The notes: generated by a model from the letters alone, not told the origin. 64,000 bases of DNA from Winogradskyella sp. (GCA_004211785.1 SHBX01000008.1:24100-88099), one strand, 5' to 3'; positions 8,319 through 18,607 are shown, counted from the stretch's first letter. A program made the numbers and translations.

Positions 8319-8326
8319 CAAAAATA
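8319..8326 (-). promoter_or_regulatory. Putative -7 box for the 7152-8288 / 5600-7120 operon
   Basis: The minus strand reads TATTTTTG here, an exact match to the Bacteroidota -7 consensus TAnnTTTG, about 30 bases before the lipoprotein ATG. No good -33 TTG is seen at the usual distance, so support is moderate. Confidence 0.45.
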
Positions 8327-8390
8327 GTTAGTTTTGCTCTACTATTTTTTTATTTAACATAGTCACAATATTTGTGCCAAATAACAGATA

Positions 8391-9869
8391 ATGAGCAAAA
8401 ATCTTACAAAAAGAGCAGAAGATTATTCAAAATGGTATAACGAATTGGTTGTAAAAGCCGATTTAGCTGAAAACTCAGCCGTTAGAGGCTGTATGGTTAT
8501 CAAACCTTATGGTTATGCTATTTGGGAAAAAATGCAAGCAGAATTAGATAAGATGTTCAAAGCTACTGGACATCAAAATGCATATTTCCCTCTTTTTGTT
8601 CCTAAAAGTTTGTTTGAAGCAGAAGAAAAAAACGCTGAAGGATTTGCAAAAGAATGTGCCGTAGTTACACATTACAGGTTACAAAACGACCCTAATAATA
8701 AAGGGAAATTAAGAGTTGACCCAGATGCTAAACTAGAAGAAGAGCTTGTGGTTAGACCAACAAGTGAAGCTATTATCTGGAGCACCTATAAAGGTTGGAT
8801 ACAAAGTTATAGAGACTTACCTATCCTTATTAATCAATGGGCAAATGTTGTACGTTGGGAGATGCGTACACGCTTATTTTTACGTACTGCCGAATTTTTA
8901 TGGCAAGAAGGTCATACCGCTCATGCAACTGAGGCAGAAGCTATAGCAGAGACAGAACAAATGAATACAGTATATGCAGATTTTGCTGAAAACTTTATGG
9001 CAATTCCTGTAATTAAAGGTGTAAAAACAGAAAGTGAACGTTTTGCTGGAGCTATTGATACACATTGTATTGAAGCCTTAATGCAAGACGGAAAAGCATT
9101 ACAAGCTGGTACATCTCACTTTTTAGGTCAAAATTTTGCTAAAGCTTTTGATGTAAAATTTACTAATAAAGAAGGAAAGCAAGACCATGTTTGGGCGACA
9201 TCATGGGGAGTATCAACTAGATTGATGGGTGCTCTTATTATGACACATAGTGATGACCAAGGATTGGTCTTACCTCCAAATTTAGCACCAAACCAAGTTG
9301 TTATTGTTCCTATATATAGAAATGACGAACAATTTGAAGCTATTAAAGAAGTGGTTTCTAAAGTTAAATCTGATTTAGAAGCTAAAAATATAACCGTTAA
9401 GTTTGATGATAGAGACACTTTTAGACCTGGTGCAAAATTTGCACAACACGAATTACAAGGCGTACCTTTACGAATTGCTATTGGCCCTAAAGATCTTGAA
9501 AATGGAACTGTAGAATTAGCAAGACGTGATACATTAACCAAAGAAGTAGTTTCAATAGAAGGTATTGAAGATAAGATTTCTGGACTATTAGAAACCATTC
9601 AGGATGATTTATTTAAGAAAGCTCAAACATTTAGAGACAGTCATATAACTGAAGTTGACGACTTCGATACATTTAAAACAATTTTAGATACAAAAACAGG
9701 CTTTGTTTCAGCTCATTGGGATGGCTCAGCTGAAACAGAAAACAAAATAAAAGAGCTTACAAAAGCTACTATTAGATGCATCCCTTATGACAGTAAAATA
9801 GAGGAAGGACAATGCATATATACAGGTAATGTATCTAAGCAACGTGTACTTTTTGCTAAGGCCTATTAA
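8391..9869 (+). CDS. proS: Prolyl-tRNA synthetase (archaeal/eukaryotic-like type)
   Basis: ProS charges tRNA-Pro with proline in the cytoplasm. The 492-residue length and absence of an inserted editing domain between the class II motifs identify the shorter archaeal/eukaryotic-like ProS. Visible landmarks include the start [15 protein letters not shown], motif 2 around [26 protein letters not shown] (shown here only as a landmark; residues about 163-185 in two adjoining pieces), the [14 protein letters not shown] segment and the anticodon-binding domain (VVIVPIYRN... [22 protein letters not shown]). It ends in QRVLFAKAY, usual for the family. An A/T-only palindromic run follows the stop. Confidence 0.97.
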   Translation: MSKNLTKRAEDYSKWYNELVVKADLAENSAVRGCMVIKPYGYAIWEKMQAELDKMFKATGHQNAYFPLFVPKSLFEAEEKNAEGFAKECAVVTHYRLQNDPNNKGKLRVDPDAKLEEELVVRPTSEAIIWSTYKGWIQSYRDLPILINQWANVVRWEMRTRLFLRTAEFLWQEGHTAHATEAEAIAETEQMNTVYADFAENFMAIPVIKGVKTESERFAGAIDTHCIEALMQDGKALQAGTSHFLGQNFAKAFDVKFTNKEGKQDHVWATSWGVSTRLMGALIMTHSDDQGLVLPPNLAPNQVVIVPIYRNDEQFEAIKEVVSKVKSDLEAKNITVKFDDRDTFRPGAKFAQHELQGVPLRIAIGPKDLENGTVELARRDTLTKEVVSIEGIEDKISGLLETIQDDLFKKAQTFRDSHITEVDDFDTFKTILDTKTGFVSAHWDGSAETENKIKELTKATIRCIPYDSKIEEGQCIYTGNVSKQRVLFAKAY

Positions 9870-9896
9870 TTTTTTTTAAAAAAAATTGCTTTGGTG

Positions 9897-9926
9897 TTGC
9901 AACATTTAAAAATAGTTGTATTTTTG
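9897..9926 (+). promoter_or_regulatory. Promoter for the tRNA-Glu / rpsT transcript
   Basis: A -33 TTG at 9897-9899, a 19-nt spacer and a perfect -7 box TATTTTTG at 9919-9926 match the Bacteroidota sigma-A promoter. It lies about 90 bases upstream of the tRNA gene. The start of transcription is expected near 9932. Confidence 0.75.
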
Positions 9927-10013
9927 CATCCGCAATGGAAACATTGTTGTTCATTTAAATTTTAAATTGATTTTAAGAGCGGGTAAAATTGCTTCAAAAA
10001 TCTAAATATAAAT

Positions 10014-10085
10014 GGCCCGTTCGTCTATCGGCTAGGACGCCAGGTTTTCATCCTGGTAAGAGGGGTTCGATTCCCCTACGGGCTA
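10014..10085 (+). tRNA. tRNA-Glu (anticodon TTC)
   Basis: The sequence folds as a full cloverleaf. The acceptor arm GGCCCGT pairs with ACGGGCT (G-U at the first pair), the anticodon stem CCAGG/CCTGG closes the loop TTTTCAT, giving anticodon TTC at 10047-10049, and the T arm AGGGG-TTCGATT-CCCCT is canonical. The discriminator base is A at 10085. No CCA end is encoded, as is common in this group. It probably shares a transcript with rpsT, which starts 25 bases downstream. Confidence 0.98.
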
Positions 10086-10110
10086 CAATTTTTTAATAAA
10101 AATAATAGAC

Positions 10111-10362
10111 ATGGCAAATCATAAGTCAGCATTAAAAAGAATTAGAAGTAACGAAAAGAGACGTGTGCTGAATAGATACCAGCATAAAACAACACGTAAC
10201 GCTATCAAAAAGTTACGTGAGTTAACTAGTGCCAAAGAAGCACAAGCAATGTTACCTACTGTTGTTGGTATGATTGATAAGTTAGCTAAGAAAAATGTTA
10301 TACACGCTAACAAAGCTGGCAACTTAAAATCTCAATTAACTAAGCACGTTGCTGCATTATAG
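10111..10362 (+). CDS. rpsT: 30S ribosomal protein bS20
   Basis: The 83-residue basic protein starts [22 protein letters not shown], which is diagnostic for bS20, and continues with the long helical [13 protein letters not shown] and [20 protein letters not shown] region (here [17 protein letters not shown]). bS20 binds 16S rRNA in the small subunit. It follows tRNA-Glu by 25 bases and ends before a strong hairpin terminator, so tRNA and mRNA are likely processed from one transcript. Confidence 0.98.
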   Translation: MANHKSALKRIRSNEKRRVLNRYQHKTTRNAIKKLRELTSAKEAQAMLPTVVGMIDKLAKKNVIHANKAGNLKSQLTKHVAAL

Positions 10363-10384
10363 TTAATTAACTTTTACAATATTC

Positions 10385-10416
10385 AAAAAGCCTTTCTAAT
10401 TAGAAAGGCTTTTTTT
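10385..10416 (+). terminator. Terminator of the tRNA-Glu/rpsT transcript
   Basis: AAAAAGCCTTTCTAATTAGAAAGGC-type inverted repeat: the arms AAGCCTTTCTA and TAGAAAGGCTT are perfect, followed by a run of seven T residues on the plus strand. Confidence 0.9.
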
Positions 10417-10454
10417 GTGAGTAATTATTACTTTTAACTTAGAAAAATATAATT

Positions 10455-10832
10455 ATGACTTTACATCAAAACAAACAAAATGCTATTGCATTTTACAAAA
10501 TGGCATATGAAGGTAATCCAAAAAAAGCAGTTGAGTTATTTGTTGGTGATGACTATATACAACATAACCCATTAGTTGGTGATGGTAAGCAACCGTTTAT
10601 CGCATATTTTGAACGCATGCAAAATGAATATCCAAATAAGTCAATTGAATTTGTTAGAGCTATAGCTGAAGGTGATTTGGTTGCCTTACACACTCATCAA
10701 ACTTGGCCAGGAAATGAAGAATATATAACTATGGATTTCTTTAGATTTGACGCAAACGGAAAAATCATAGAGCATTGGGATGCTATGCAAGAGATTCCTG
10801 AGAGTTCTGCAAATGGAAATACGATGTATTAA
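10455..10832 (+). CDS. SnoaL-like / NTF2-fold protein
   Basis: This 125-residue single-domain protein resembles SnoaL-like NTF2-fold proteins: an N-terminal helix with NAIAFYKMAYEGNPKKAVE, then YIQHNPLVGDGKQPFIAYFERM, VALHTHQTWPG and FFRFDANGKIIEHWDAMQEIP. The last segment, with the conserved HWD, is typical of predicted SnoaL-like polyketide cyclase or uncharacterised ester-cyclase relatives. It has no signal peptide and so is cytoplasmic. It stands alone between two terminators. The family fold is well supported, the substrate is not. Confidence 0.85.
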   Translation: MTLHQNKQNAIAFYKMAYEGNPKKAVELFVGDDYIQHNPLVGDGKQPFIAYFERMQNEYPNKSIEFVRAIAEGDLVALHTHQTWPGNEEYITMDFFRFDANGKIIEHWDAMQEIPESSANGNTMY

Positions 10833-10857
10833 TAAAGTCACTTCAAAAACATTAAAC

Positions 10858-10890
10858 AAAAAAGGCTTTGATTTTCATCAAAGCCTTTTC
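10858..10890. terminator. Bidirectional terminator between the SnoaL-like gene and aconitase
   Basis: AAAAGGCTTTGAT and ATCAAAGCCTTTT form a 13-bp stem around the 4-nt loop TTTC, with A-rich and T-rich flanks on both sides. It lies between two convergent genes and can serve both. Confidence 0.9.
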
Positions 10891-10911
10891 ATATTCTTAT
10901 ATAATATTTAA

Positions 10912-13179
10912 TTAAGCATTTTGCTTTTTAATTAGGTTTAACGCAGAACCTTCATGATACCATTCTATTTGAGAATCGTTATAAGTATGATTCAACTTAA
11001 TTGTATCTGAACTGCCATCAGCATGAACAATCTCTAAAGTCAATTGTTTACCAGGAGCAAATACATCTAAATCTGTGAAGTTGAATGTATCATTCTCTTG
11101 AATTAAATCGTAATCTGCTTCATTAGCAAATGTCAGACCTAACATTCCTTGTTTTTTTAGATTAGTCTCATGTATACGTGCAAAAGATTTTACAATTACT
11201 GCAGCTACACCTAAATGACGTGGTTGCATAGCAGCATGCTCTCTAGAAGAACCTTCTCCATAATTATGATCACCAACTACTATAGACCAAACACCGTTTT
11301 TCTTGTATTCGCGTTGTGTATCTGGTACACCTGCATAATCACCAGTTAATTGGTTTTTAACAAAATTAGTTTTCTTATTAAAAGCATTCACAGCACCAAT
11401 TAATGTGTTGTTAGCAATATTATCTAAATGACCTCTAAAACGCAACCAAGGTCCAGCCATTGAAATATGGTCTGTTGTACACTTCCCAAATGCCTTGATT
11501 AACAATTTAGCGCCGTTAATATTTCCTTCTATAGGTGTAAATGGTGTTAGTAATTGTAAGCGTTCAGATGTAGGGTTTACTGTCACCTCTACTCCACTTC
11601 CATCAGCAACTGGTTCAAGGTACCCATTGTCTTTAACGTCAAAACCTTTTGGAGGCAATTCCCATCCAGTTGGCTCATCAAACATCACTTCTTCGCCGTT
11701 CTCGTTGATTAACTTATCAGTTAATGGATTGAAATCTAAACGACCTGCAACAGCAATCGCTGCAGTTAATTCTGGAGAGGCTACAAAGGCATGTGTATTT
11801 GGGTTACCATCAGCACGCTTTGCAAAGTTTCTATTGAATGAATGTACTATACTATTCTTTGGTGCATTTTTAGGATCACTATATCTTGCCCATTGTCCAA
11901 TACAAGGACCACATGCATTTGTAAATATCTTAGCATCTAAGTTTTCGAAAATACCAAGAATCCCATCACGTTCTGCTGTGTAACGTACTTGCTCAGAACC
12001 AGGATTAATACCTAGTTCAGCTTTCATTTTTAAACCTTTATCTATGGCTTGTTGTGCAATTGAAGAAGCACGAGATAAATCTTCGTAAGATGAGTTAGTA
12101 CATGAACCTATTAATCCCCATTCTACTTGAAGTGGCCAGTCATTTACAGTAGCTTTTTCTGTCATTGTACTACCAACAGCTGTAGATAAATCTGGCGTAA
12201 AAGGACCGTTTAATAAAGGACCTAATTCTGAAAGGTTAATCTCTATAACTTGATCAAAATACTGTTCAGGATTTTCATACACTTCTGCATCTGCAGTTAA
12301 ATAATCTTTAACTTGGTTTGCAGCATCAGCTACATCTGCTCTATCTGTAGCTTGTAAATAACGCTCCATAGATTGGTCATAACCAAATGTAGATGTCGTT
12401 GCACCAATTTCGGCACCCATATTACAAATGGTACCTTTTCCTGTACAAGACATTCCTGTTGCTCCAGGTCCAAAATACTCTACAATTGCTCCAGTTCCTC
12501 CTTTTACAGTCAAAATTTCAGCAACTTTTAAAATCACATCTTTAGGCGCTGTCCAACCAGATAATTTTCCAGTTAACTTTACTCCAATCAGTTTAGGGAA
12601 CTTCAATTCCCAAGCCATGCCAGCCATAACATCTACAGCATCTGCACCACCAACGCCAATAGCTACCATTCCTAATCCTCCAGCATTTACAGTATGAGAA
12701 TCCGTGCCAATCATCATTCCTCCTGGGAATGCATAATTTTCCAGTACCACTTGATGAATAATTCCTGCTCCGGGTTTCCAGAAACCAATACCATACTTAT
12801 TTGATACTGATTCTAAGAAATTAAAAACTTCACTACTTGTACTATTTGCATTTTTCAGATCTGTTGCAGCACCTTCTTTTGCTTGTATCAAGTGATCACA
12901 ATGTACTGTTGTCGGCACAGCAACTTTAGGCTTTCCAGCTTGCATAAATTGCAATAATGCCATTTGTGCTGTTGCATCTTGGCAAGCAACGCGGTCTGGA
13001 GCAAAATCTACATAATCTTTACCTCTTGTAAAGGCATTAGTAGGTTTTCCGTCCCATAAGTGAGCGTATAATATTTTTTCAGAAAGAGTTAATGGTTTAC
13101 CGACAATATCTCTAGCAGCATCTACGCGCTCCGTCATGTTGGCATAAACCTTTTTAATCATATCAATGTCAAAAGCCAT
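10912..13179 (-). CDS. acn: Aconitate hydratase (mitochondrial-like type)
   Basis: Aconitase interconverts citrate and isocitrate in the TCA cycle. The 755-residue length, the start [26 protein letters not shown] and the domain order match the mitochondrial-like aconitase form rather than the longer AcnA/IRP form or AcnB. [4Fe-4S] ligands are visible at [11 protein letters not shown] and in [10 protein letters not shown] (the CxxC pair). The active-site region [11 protein letters not shown] and the C-terminal swivel domain with [17 protein letters not shown] are intact. It is transcribed alone, with a strong terminator at 10858-10890. Confidence 0.96.
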   Translation of the reverse strand: MAFDIDMIKKVYANMTERVDAARDIVGKPLTLSEKILYAHLWDGKPTNAFTRGKDYVDFAPDRVACQDATAQMALLQFMQAGKPKVAVPTTVHCDHLIQAKEGAATDLKNANSTSSEVFNFLESVSNKYGIGFWKPGAGIIHQVVLENYAFPGGMMIGTDSHTVNAGGLGMVAIGVGGADAVDVMAGMAWELKFPKLIGVKLTGKLSGWTAPKDVILKVAEILTVKGGTGAIVEYFGPGATGMSCTGKGTICNMGAEIGATTSTFGYDQSMERYLQATDRADVADAANQVKDYLTADAEVYENPEQYFDQVIEINLSELGPLLNGPFTPDLSTAVGSTMTEKATVNDWPLQVEWGLIGSCTNSSYEDLSRASSIAQQAIDKGLKMKAELGINPGSEQVRYTAERDGILGIFENLDAKIFTNACGPCIGQWARYSDPKNAPKNSIVHSFNRNFAKRADGNPNTHAFVASPELTAAIAVAGRLDFNPLTDKLINENGEEVMFDEPTGWELPPKGFDVKDNGYLEPVADGSGVEVTVNPTSERLQLLTPFTPIEGNINGAKLLIKAFGKCTTDHISMAGPWLRFRGHLDNIANNTLIGAVNAFNKKTNFVKNQLTGDYAGVPDTQREYKKNGVWSIVVGDHNYGEGSSREHAAMQPRHLGVAAVIVKSFARIHETNLKKQGMLGLTFANEADYDLIQENDTFNFTDLDVFAPGKQLTLEIVHADGSSDTIKLNHTYNDSQIEWYHEGSALNLIKKQNA

Positions 13180-13218
13180 ATAGTATTTTTAAAGGTTGAT
13201 AATTATTTTTTAGCAGCA

Positions 13219-13226
13219 CAAAACTA
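13219..13226 (-). promoter_or_regulatory. Putative -7 box upstream of aconitase
   Basis: The minus strand reads TAGTTTTG (TAnnTTTG), about 40 bases before the aconitase ATG. No TTG is found at the usual -33 spacing. The rest of 13180-13443 is A/T-rich with short ATTCAAT/ATTGAAT motifs and no gene that I can see. Confidence 0.4.
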
Positions 13227-13443
13227 CAAATTTTAAAGCATTTTTAAAAATATGTAACAAAATTGAATAATCATTGATAATAATTCAATGTTAGGTAATA
13301 AATTCATAGGTAAATTGAATAAAATTCAATTTAATGGTTAATAATTTAATAAGTTAACAATTACGAATACCTGATTAGAGATATACTCCTATAATGAAGG
13401 TATCGGAAAAACAAAGAAATAGAGAATTGATTTGAAAAAAGTC

Positions 13444-14397
13444 TTAAAACAAACTTTTAATGACAGCTTCATCAGTTACACCTTCAGCTTCTGCTTTGTA
13501 ATTTTTGATTACTCTATGACGTAATATTGATGTAGCTACTGCTTGAATATCTTCGGCATCTGGAGAAAACTTTCCTTTAGTAGCTGCATATGTCTTCGCT
13601 GCTAAAATAAGATTTTGAGAAGCTCTTGGTCCAGCACCCCAATCTACATATTCTTTAACTAAGTCTACTGCAGCAGTACTATTTGGTCTAGTTTTACCAA
13701 CCATAGTTACTGCATATTCTATAACGTTATCTGCTATCGGAATACGACGTATCACATTTTGGAAATCTATAATCTCTTGAGCTGTAAATAATGAATTTAC
13801 AGATACTTGTACATCTGTTGTGGTTGCTTTTACAACATCTACTTCTTCTTGAAACGATGGATAATCCAAATTGATTGCAAACATGAAACGGTCTAGTTGC
13901 GCTTCCGGCAAAGGATAGGTACCTTCTTGCTCAATTGGGTTTTGGGTTGCTAGAACAAAGTATGGTAATTCTAATTTGTATTGATGTCCAGCAACTGTAA
14001 CAGCACGTTCTTGCATAGCTTCTAGTAAAGCCGCTTGCGTTTTAGGTGGTGTTCTATTAATCTCATCTGCTAAAATAATATTAGCAAAAATTGGTCCTTT
14101 GATAAATTTAAACTTACGGTCTTCATCTAAAATTTCACTACCTAAAATATCACTAGGCATTAAATCTGGTGTAAACTGAATACGTTTAAAATCTAACCCT
14201 AAAGCTTGGGCAATAGTATTAACCATTAAAGTTTTTGCCAATCCTGGAACACCAATAAGTAAAGAGTGTCCGCCAGAAAAGATAGAGATGAGTATTTGAT
14301 CTATAACGTCTTCTTGTCCGACAATAACTTTTGCAATCTCTTCTTTGAGTGTTTTGTACTTTTTTACAAAATTTTCAATAGCAGTTACGTCTGACAT
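13444..14397 (-). CDS. MoxR-type AAA+ ATPase (first of two in the window)
   Basis: This cytoplasmic 317-residue MoxR ATPase has the Walker A variant GVPGLAKT near residue 44, Walker B ILADEINRTPPKTQAALLEAMQE (given here as a landmark; the core is LADEINR), sensor 1 ATQNP and the QEGTYPLPEAQLDRFMF segment. MoxR proteins act as chaperone-like ATPases that help mature protein complexes, often with a VWA or DUF58 partner. No such partner is adjacent here. Instead it is the last gene, 3 bases after the SurA-like gene, in an operon of three parvulin-like proteins. A similar MoxR with its DUF58 partner lies at 57504-59896. Confidence 0.93.
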   Translation of the reverse strand: MSDVTAIENFVKKYKTLKEEIAKVIVGQEDVIDQILISIFSGGHSLLIGVPGLAKTLMVNTIAQALGLDFKRIQFTPDLMPSDILGSEILDEDRKFKFIKGPIFANIILADEINRTPPKTQAALLEAMQERAVTVAGHQYKLELPYFVLATQNPIEQEGTYPLPEAQLDRFMFAINLDYPSFQEEVDVVKATTTDVQVSVNSLFTAQEIIDFQNVIRRIPIADNVIEYAVTMVGKTRPNSTAAVDLVKEYVDWGAGPRASQNLILAAKTYAATKGKFSPDAEDIQAVATSILRHRVIKNYKAEAEGVTDEAVIKSLF

Positions 14398-14400
14398 ATA

Positions 14401-15858
14401 TTATTCGTTTTTTAACCAGTTACCATTAAAATCACAACCTCTATAATCTCCATTAATCTTTATGTAAGTAGACATAATGGTCTCTTCCTGCCATTTACCA
14501 AGAGCATCAAAGTGTTTGTTTTGAAGGGCTAAACGTTTAATCTTTAAATAATCTCTTGAGTAATCAGCTTTGTGGTCATCTATACGATTAGTAACAGTCA
14601 TAATCTTAAACTTGATAGGATTTTCTCGATCGCCATCTTGTATGATAGGGCTGATTTCTCCATCTTTTAAATCTTGTATTTGACCATAAATTTCAGGGTC
14701 CATTTTAGTCAACTCAAAATTAAAATCTTGGGTAGTTGGATTAGTCATCTGCCCACCTTCAAACTTTGTTTCTTTCTCATCAGAAAATTCACGAGCTGCC
14801 TCAGCAAATGTGACAGAGCCATCTGCGATTCTAGTTCTTACATCTTCCATTTGTTTTCTTGCTTTTTCAATAGCATCTGGGGTGATTTCTGGTCTTAATA
14901 ATATATGTCTTACATCATACTCTTGTCCTCTAATCTTTTCTAAGAAAATAATATGATACCCATAAATAGACTCAAATGGTTCTGAAATTTCTCCTTCTTG
15001 AAGTGAAAACGCTACATCTCTAAACTCTTTTACCATTCGAGGGCGCTTTCTGTTTAAAGTATACTTTCCACCTGTAGATTTAGAAGCTGTATCATCTGTA
15101 TAGAATAATACTTTTGTCGTGAAACTTGCTCCGTTTTCTTCAATATCTTTTTTAAATCCTGCAAGCTTATCTATGGCTACTTGCTTTGAGGCTTGTGTAA
15201 TCTCTGGTATGATAACAATGTTTGCTATTTGCAACTCTGTTCCAAAAGTAGGTAGTTCATCTTTTTTTAAATCATTATAAAACTGACGAACTTCTTCTGG
15301 AGTGATTTCAACTTCCTTTAAAACTTTATCTCGCATTTGCGATGCTAAAGATTGATTTTTGTTGATTTCATAAATCTCCTCACGCAATGCATCTTCAGAG
15401 TCTTTTTTATAAAAATTAAGCATCTCAGTCATCGAACCATTAAATTGTCCCAAAATTCCTTGAATTTGTTGGTCTATCTGAGAACGAATTTGTAATTCGT
15501 TTACTATAATACTATCTTGGATAGCTTGATGAGCATATAGCTTTTCTTCAAGAATACTACCAAATATTTCGCAATTTGTAATATCTCCGATATCTCCGCC
15601 AGCAGCTTTAATCTGTGCTATTCTTCTGTTTACATCCGAGTCAAGAACTATAAAGTCTCCAACTACAGCAGCTACACCATCGGCTTTAATACGATTTCCT
15701 TGAGGTTTAACTTCATTAACCTCTTCTTTTTTAGTTTCGTCATTTATAATCTCTTGTGAAAAACCAAATGTAATAATCAAAGAAAAAACTGCTGAGAGCA
15801 AACTTTTATTTATAGATTTCAAATTGTTTATTTTTAATAGCATCTTTTGTAATTTCAT
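14401..15858 (-). CDS. SurA-like periplasmic peptidyl-prolyl isomerase
   Basis: The 485-residue exported protein has an N-terminal signal (NKSLLSAVFSLIITFGFSQ), a SurA-type N-terminal segment (AVVGDFIVLDSDVNRRIAQI) and two parvulin (PPIC) domains. The first is at about residues 170-310 (GGKYTLNRKRPRM... SEPFESIYGYHIIFLEKI). The second begins at YDVRHILLRPEIT. SurA chaperones outer-membrane proteins through the periplasm. The start at 15858 overlaps the previous gene by 53 bases; an ATG at 15843 would overlap it by 38. It is third in a run of parvulin-like genes feeding into MoxR. Confidence 0.9.
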   Translation of the reverse strand: MKLQKMLLKINNLKSINKSLLSAVFSLIITFGFSQEIINDETKKEEVNEVKPQGNRIKADGVAAVVGDFIVLDSDVNRRIAQIKAAGGDIGDITNCEIFGSILEEKLYAHQAIQDSIIVNELQIRSQIDQQIQGILGQFNGSMTEMLNFYKKDSEDALREEIYEINKNQSLASQMRDKVLKEVEITPEEVRQFYNDLKKDELPTFGTELQIANIVIIPEITQASKQVAIDKLAGFKKDIEENGASFTTKVLFYTDDTASKSTGGKYTLNRKRPRMVKEFRDVAFSLQEGEISEPFESIYGYHIIFLEKIRGQEYDVRHILLRPEITPDAIEKARKQMEDVRTRIADGSVTFAEAAREFSDEKETKFEGGQMTNPTTQDFNFELTKMDPEIYGQIQDLKDGEISPIIQDGDRENPIKFKIMTVTNRIDDHKADYSRDYLKIKRLALQNKHFDALGKWQEETIMSTYIKINGDYRGCDFNGNWLKNE

Positions 15859-16660
15859 TTTCTATCTCCTTAATCAACTCTAGTTTACGCTTATTACTTA
15901 TAATTTGTTTTACCGTAGGGTTTACATAATCCAAGGGTGCATAATCGTTGCGCAAAAGTACATCATTAATTTGAATCAAATATAGGTTTAATGAGTCTTT
16001 GAGTTGTATAAAATTAGATTTTTTTAACAGTTGATTTTTATTAGACAGATCAACTACTGGAATCTTATCTATTACCTGAGAAGCCTTTACCCAAATAGAA
16101 TCGTTAAGTGAATAGGATTTAAACTGAACTGCAATTGAATCTAAGTAAATTTTATCTTTATTTTCAAAAGTTTTAAAACGTGATTTTATATTATCTAAAT
16201 TCACCGCATTTTGAGGTAAACTCAAATAACGAAGCATAAGCAACTCATCATTAAGCTTAAAAGACTCCTTGTTTGCCTGATATACACTCTCTGCTTCTTC
16301 AATGGTTATCGACGTATCTATAGAACGCTTAACTAAAGCTTCTAAGTAAGCTTTAGTATACAAATCTGTTTCATATTGCTTGATTAGTAAATTAAAATCT
16401 GATTGCTGCTCATCAGATAAGTTAAGTTTAGCATTATCGATTAAAAGTAAACCACTTGCCCATTTATTAATATAACTATTAACTAAAAGGGTACTATCAG
16501 CTTTAGAAGCGCCTTTAGGTATTATCTTTTCTATATCTGCTTTGTATAAATAAGTCTCATTTACGCGAGCAACAGCATTTTCTAGATTATTAGAGTTAAA
16601 ACGATTGCAACCTACAAAAAAGGCAAACACAAGAAAGCAATATGTAATTTTATACTTCAA
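15806..16660 (-). CDS. Lipoprotein related to parvulin/SurA proteins, catalytic domain not evident
   Basis: The 284-residue protein has an SPII signal (MKYKITYCFLVFAFFVGC) and a SurA-N-like start (AVARVNETYLYKADIEKIIP), with helical, charged sequence after it. The usual PPIC signature (HILL... GGxL/F... GYHII) is not visible, so it may be a chaperone-only relative. It directly abuts the 648-residue parvulin gene upstream (no gap) and overlaps the SurA-like gene downstream, so translation is probably coupled. It likely assists outer-membrane protein biogenesis. That role is inferred from the neighbours. Confidence 0.82.
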   Translation of the reverse strand: MKYKITYCFLVFAFFVGCNRFNSNNLENAVARVNETYLYKADIEKIIPKGASKADSTLLVNSYINKWASGLLLIDNAKLNLSDEQQSDFNLLIKQYETDLYTKAYLEALVKRSIDTSITIEEAESVYQANKESFKLNDELLMLRYLSLPQNAVNLDNIKSRFKTFENKDKIYLDSIAVQFKSYSLNDSIWVKASQVIDKIPVVDLSNKNQLLKKSNFIQLKDSLNLYLIQINDVLLRNDYAPLDYVNPTVKQIISNKRKLELIKEIENEITKDAIKNKQFEIYK

Positions 16661-18607
16661 TTAGTTATTAATTTTAGATTTAAGCCGCTTAAATACCTTT
16701 TTATTAACATCTACTTTAAACTTATTTCTAAGACTGAGTAACCAGTCTTCCTCAATCTTAGTCTGGTAATCGTTAACCACACTTCCTTTTGCTTCTTTTA
16801 ATGTTTTGTTACTAGACGACAATATCTCTTTTACATTAATTACATGGTAAGCTTGATTGTGTTCATATACTTTTGAAACACCACTAACCAACTCCATATT
16901 TTCTGGAAGTTTTGAGTTTGTCACTTCAAAAACACCAGTAGTGAAAATGACATTTTGCTTATCATCAGAATTTAAGGCTTCTTTTATTTCGGCTTCTGTT
17001 TTTCCTTCTTTAATTAAATCTTGAACATTTTTAGCAACATTTTCATTACCTGAAGAAGCCATAACTATATCTACTCTATCATTCCAAGTATATTTAGTCT
17101 TATTTGTCTCATAATACTGTTTTAAGCCTGTTGTATCTTTTGAAGCTTTGTTCCAAATTTGTTTTTCCATTAAGGCAAACAATAACAGACCATCTCTATA
17201 TTCTTGAAGCACATCTGAGAATTCTTGATTCTCATTTTCTAAATTATCCTCTCTAAATTTTAGAACAGAATTTTCATAAAAAAGCTCTAATTCTTTATCA
17301 AGTATTTTCTTTATTGGTGTTTGCTGACGCATATATTGACGCTGCTTTGCTTTTAAATGCTGAAGGAAATCGTTATTTGTAAAAACAGAATCGTTAACAG
17401 AAATGACAACAGTATCGCCTTTGTAATCTTCTGGTAGATCAAATTTACCAGCTAAGTAAGACTCGGCAATAATAGATTTGAAATAGGTTTTAGTTTTTGG
17501 GTTTTTATTAATCTCATAACGCTTAGAAAGCTCCTTAACCATAGCACTATTTATAAGTTTTGAGCGAGCGTCACGTTTAATTTGTGCCTCTAATTCTGGT
17601 TTTAATTCATTAAAACCTTTGACAGCTTCTTTGTTTATAAGTTTGATGATATGCCAACCAAATTTTGTCTTTATAGGTTCAGTTACATCGCCTGAATTTT
17701 CCAAAGCAAACGCTGCATCTTCAAATACAAAAGACGATAACTGCCCACTTTTAAAAGCCCGAAGTTTACCACCACTTCTTGCAGAACTCTTATCATCAGA
17801 AAATTGTTTTGCTAAAGCCTCAAAAGATTCGCCTTGTTCTAATTTTTTATAAACCTCTCTTATACGTTTTTCAGGATTTATAGTACTATCCTTTTGTTTT
17901 ATAGCAATCATAATATGAGCAACTGTAGCTGTACCTCGCGATGGACGCTTCTCATCTACTCTAACAATATGGTAACCAAAATCGGTTTTAAAAGGCATAG
18001 ACACATTTCCCGGTTTAGTCTCATAAGCTTTAGATTCAAAATCATAAACCATTTTAAAGGTCGAGAAGTATCCTAAATCTTCTACTAAAACCGTTTTGCC
18101 ATTATGATATTGTTTTTTTGCAGACTCAAATCCTTCATCTTGTAAAATCTTACGGTAATCTATAAGTTTATTATAAGCCACTAGCGTGTCTTCTTCTTCT
18201 TCTGGATTATCTAGAATTAAAATATGAGATGCTTTGACATCATACTGCATTCTATCATAAGCTTCTTTTACAAGAGCATCTGTTACTTTATTATCCGAAA
18301 GGTAGTTTTTGGTTAATTGTTTTTTATAGTTTTCGAACTCACGTAAGTAATTTGCATCTTTATCTAACCCTAAACTTACAGCTTCCTTAAGTTTTAGTTT
18401 ATAATTTACAAATAACTCTAAATAATTATCAAGCTGTTTTTGAGATTCATCTTTAACTAAATCAAGATTCTTATTATAAAGTTTTAAGAATTCTTCAGAG
18501 GATACAGCCTCATTATCTATAGTAAGTAATGTCTGTTGTTTTTGGGCTATTACAACATTAAAACATAAAAGTAACAGTAAAACACTATATCGTTTTATAC
18601 GCATCAT
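16661..18607 (-). CDS. Parvulin-type peptidyl-prolyl isomerase with two PPIC domains
   Basis: The 648-residue exported protein starts with a signal peptide (YSVLLLLLCFNVVIAQ). Two PPIC domains follow: one from KASHILILD at about residue 128 to YHIVRVDE, and one from VAHIMIAIKQ to GWHIIKLINKE at about residue 330. The long C-terminal part (about 350-648) is helical and lysine-rich, with no family I recognise. It is the first gene of the parvulin/MoxR operon and has a good promoter just upstream (18653-18682). It is expected to act in the periplasm on outer-membrane clients. Confidence 0.9.
   Translation of the reverse strand: MMRIKRYSVLLLLLCFNVVIAQKQQTLLTIDNEAVSSEEFLKLYNKNLDLVKDESQKQLDNYLELFVNYKLKLKEAVSLGLDKDANYLREFENYKKQLTKNYLSDNKVTDALVKEAYDRMQYDVKASHILILDNPEEEEDTLVAYNKLIDYRKILQDEGFESAKKQYHNGKTVLVEDLGYFSTFKMVYDFESKAYETKPGNVSMPFKTDFGYHIVRVDEKRPSRGTATVAHIMIAIKQKDSTINPEKRIREVYKKLEQGESFEALAKQFSDDKSSARSGGKLRAFKSGQLSSFVFEDAAFALENSGDVTEPIKTKFGWHIIKLINKEAVKGFNELKPELEAQIKRDARSKLINSAMVKELSKRYEINKNPKTKTYFKSIIAESYLAGKFDLPEDYKGDTVVISVNDSVFTNNDFLQHLKAKQRQYMRQQTPIKKILDKELELFYENSVLKFREDNLENENQEFSDVLQEYRDGLLLFALMEKQIWNKASKDTTGLKQYYETNKTKYTWNDRVDIVMASSGNENVAKNVQDLIKEGKTEAEIKEALNSDDKQNVIFTTGVFEVTNSKLPENMELVSGVSKVYEHNQAYHVINVKEILSSSNKTLKEAKGSVVNDYQTKIEEDWLLSLRNKFKVDVNKKVFKRLKSKINN

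Noticed and set aside
9128..9598. A 156-residue open frame opposite proS
   Set aside because: It is a shadow of conserved synthetase sequence, without a start context or domain.
9867..9887. A/T-only palindromic run (T8 then A8) after the proS stop
   Set aside because: It could be a weak terminator, but a stem of only A-T pairs is too unstable to call one.
11495..11983. A 162-residue open frame opposite aconitase
   Set aside because: It is antisense to strongly conserved aconitase coding sequence and has no family features.
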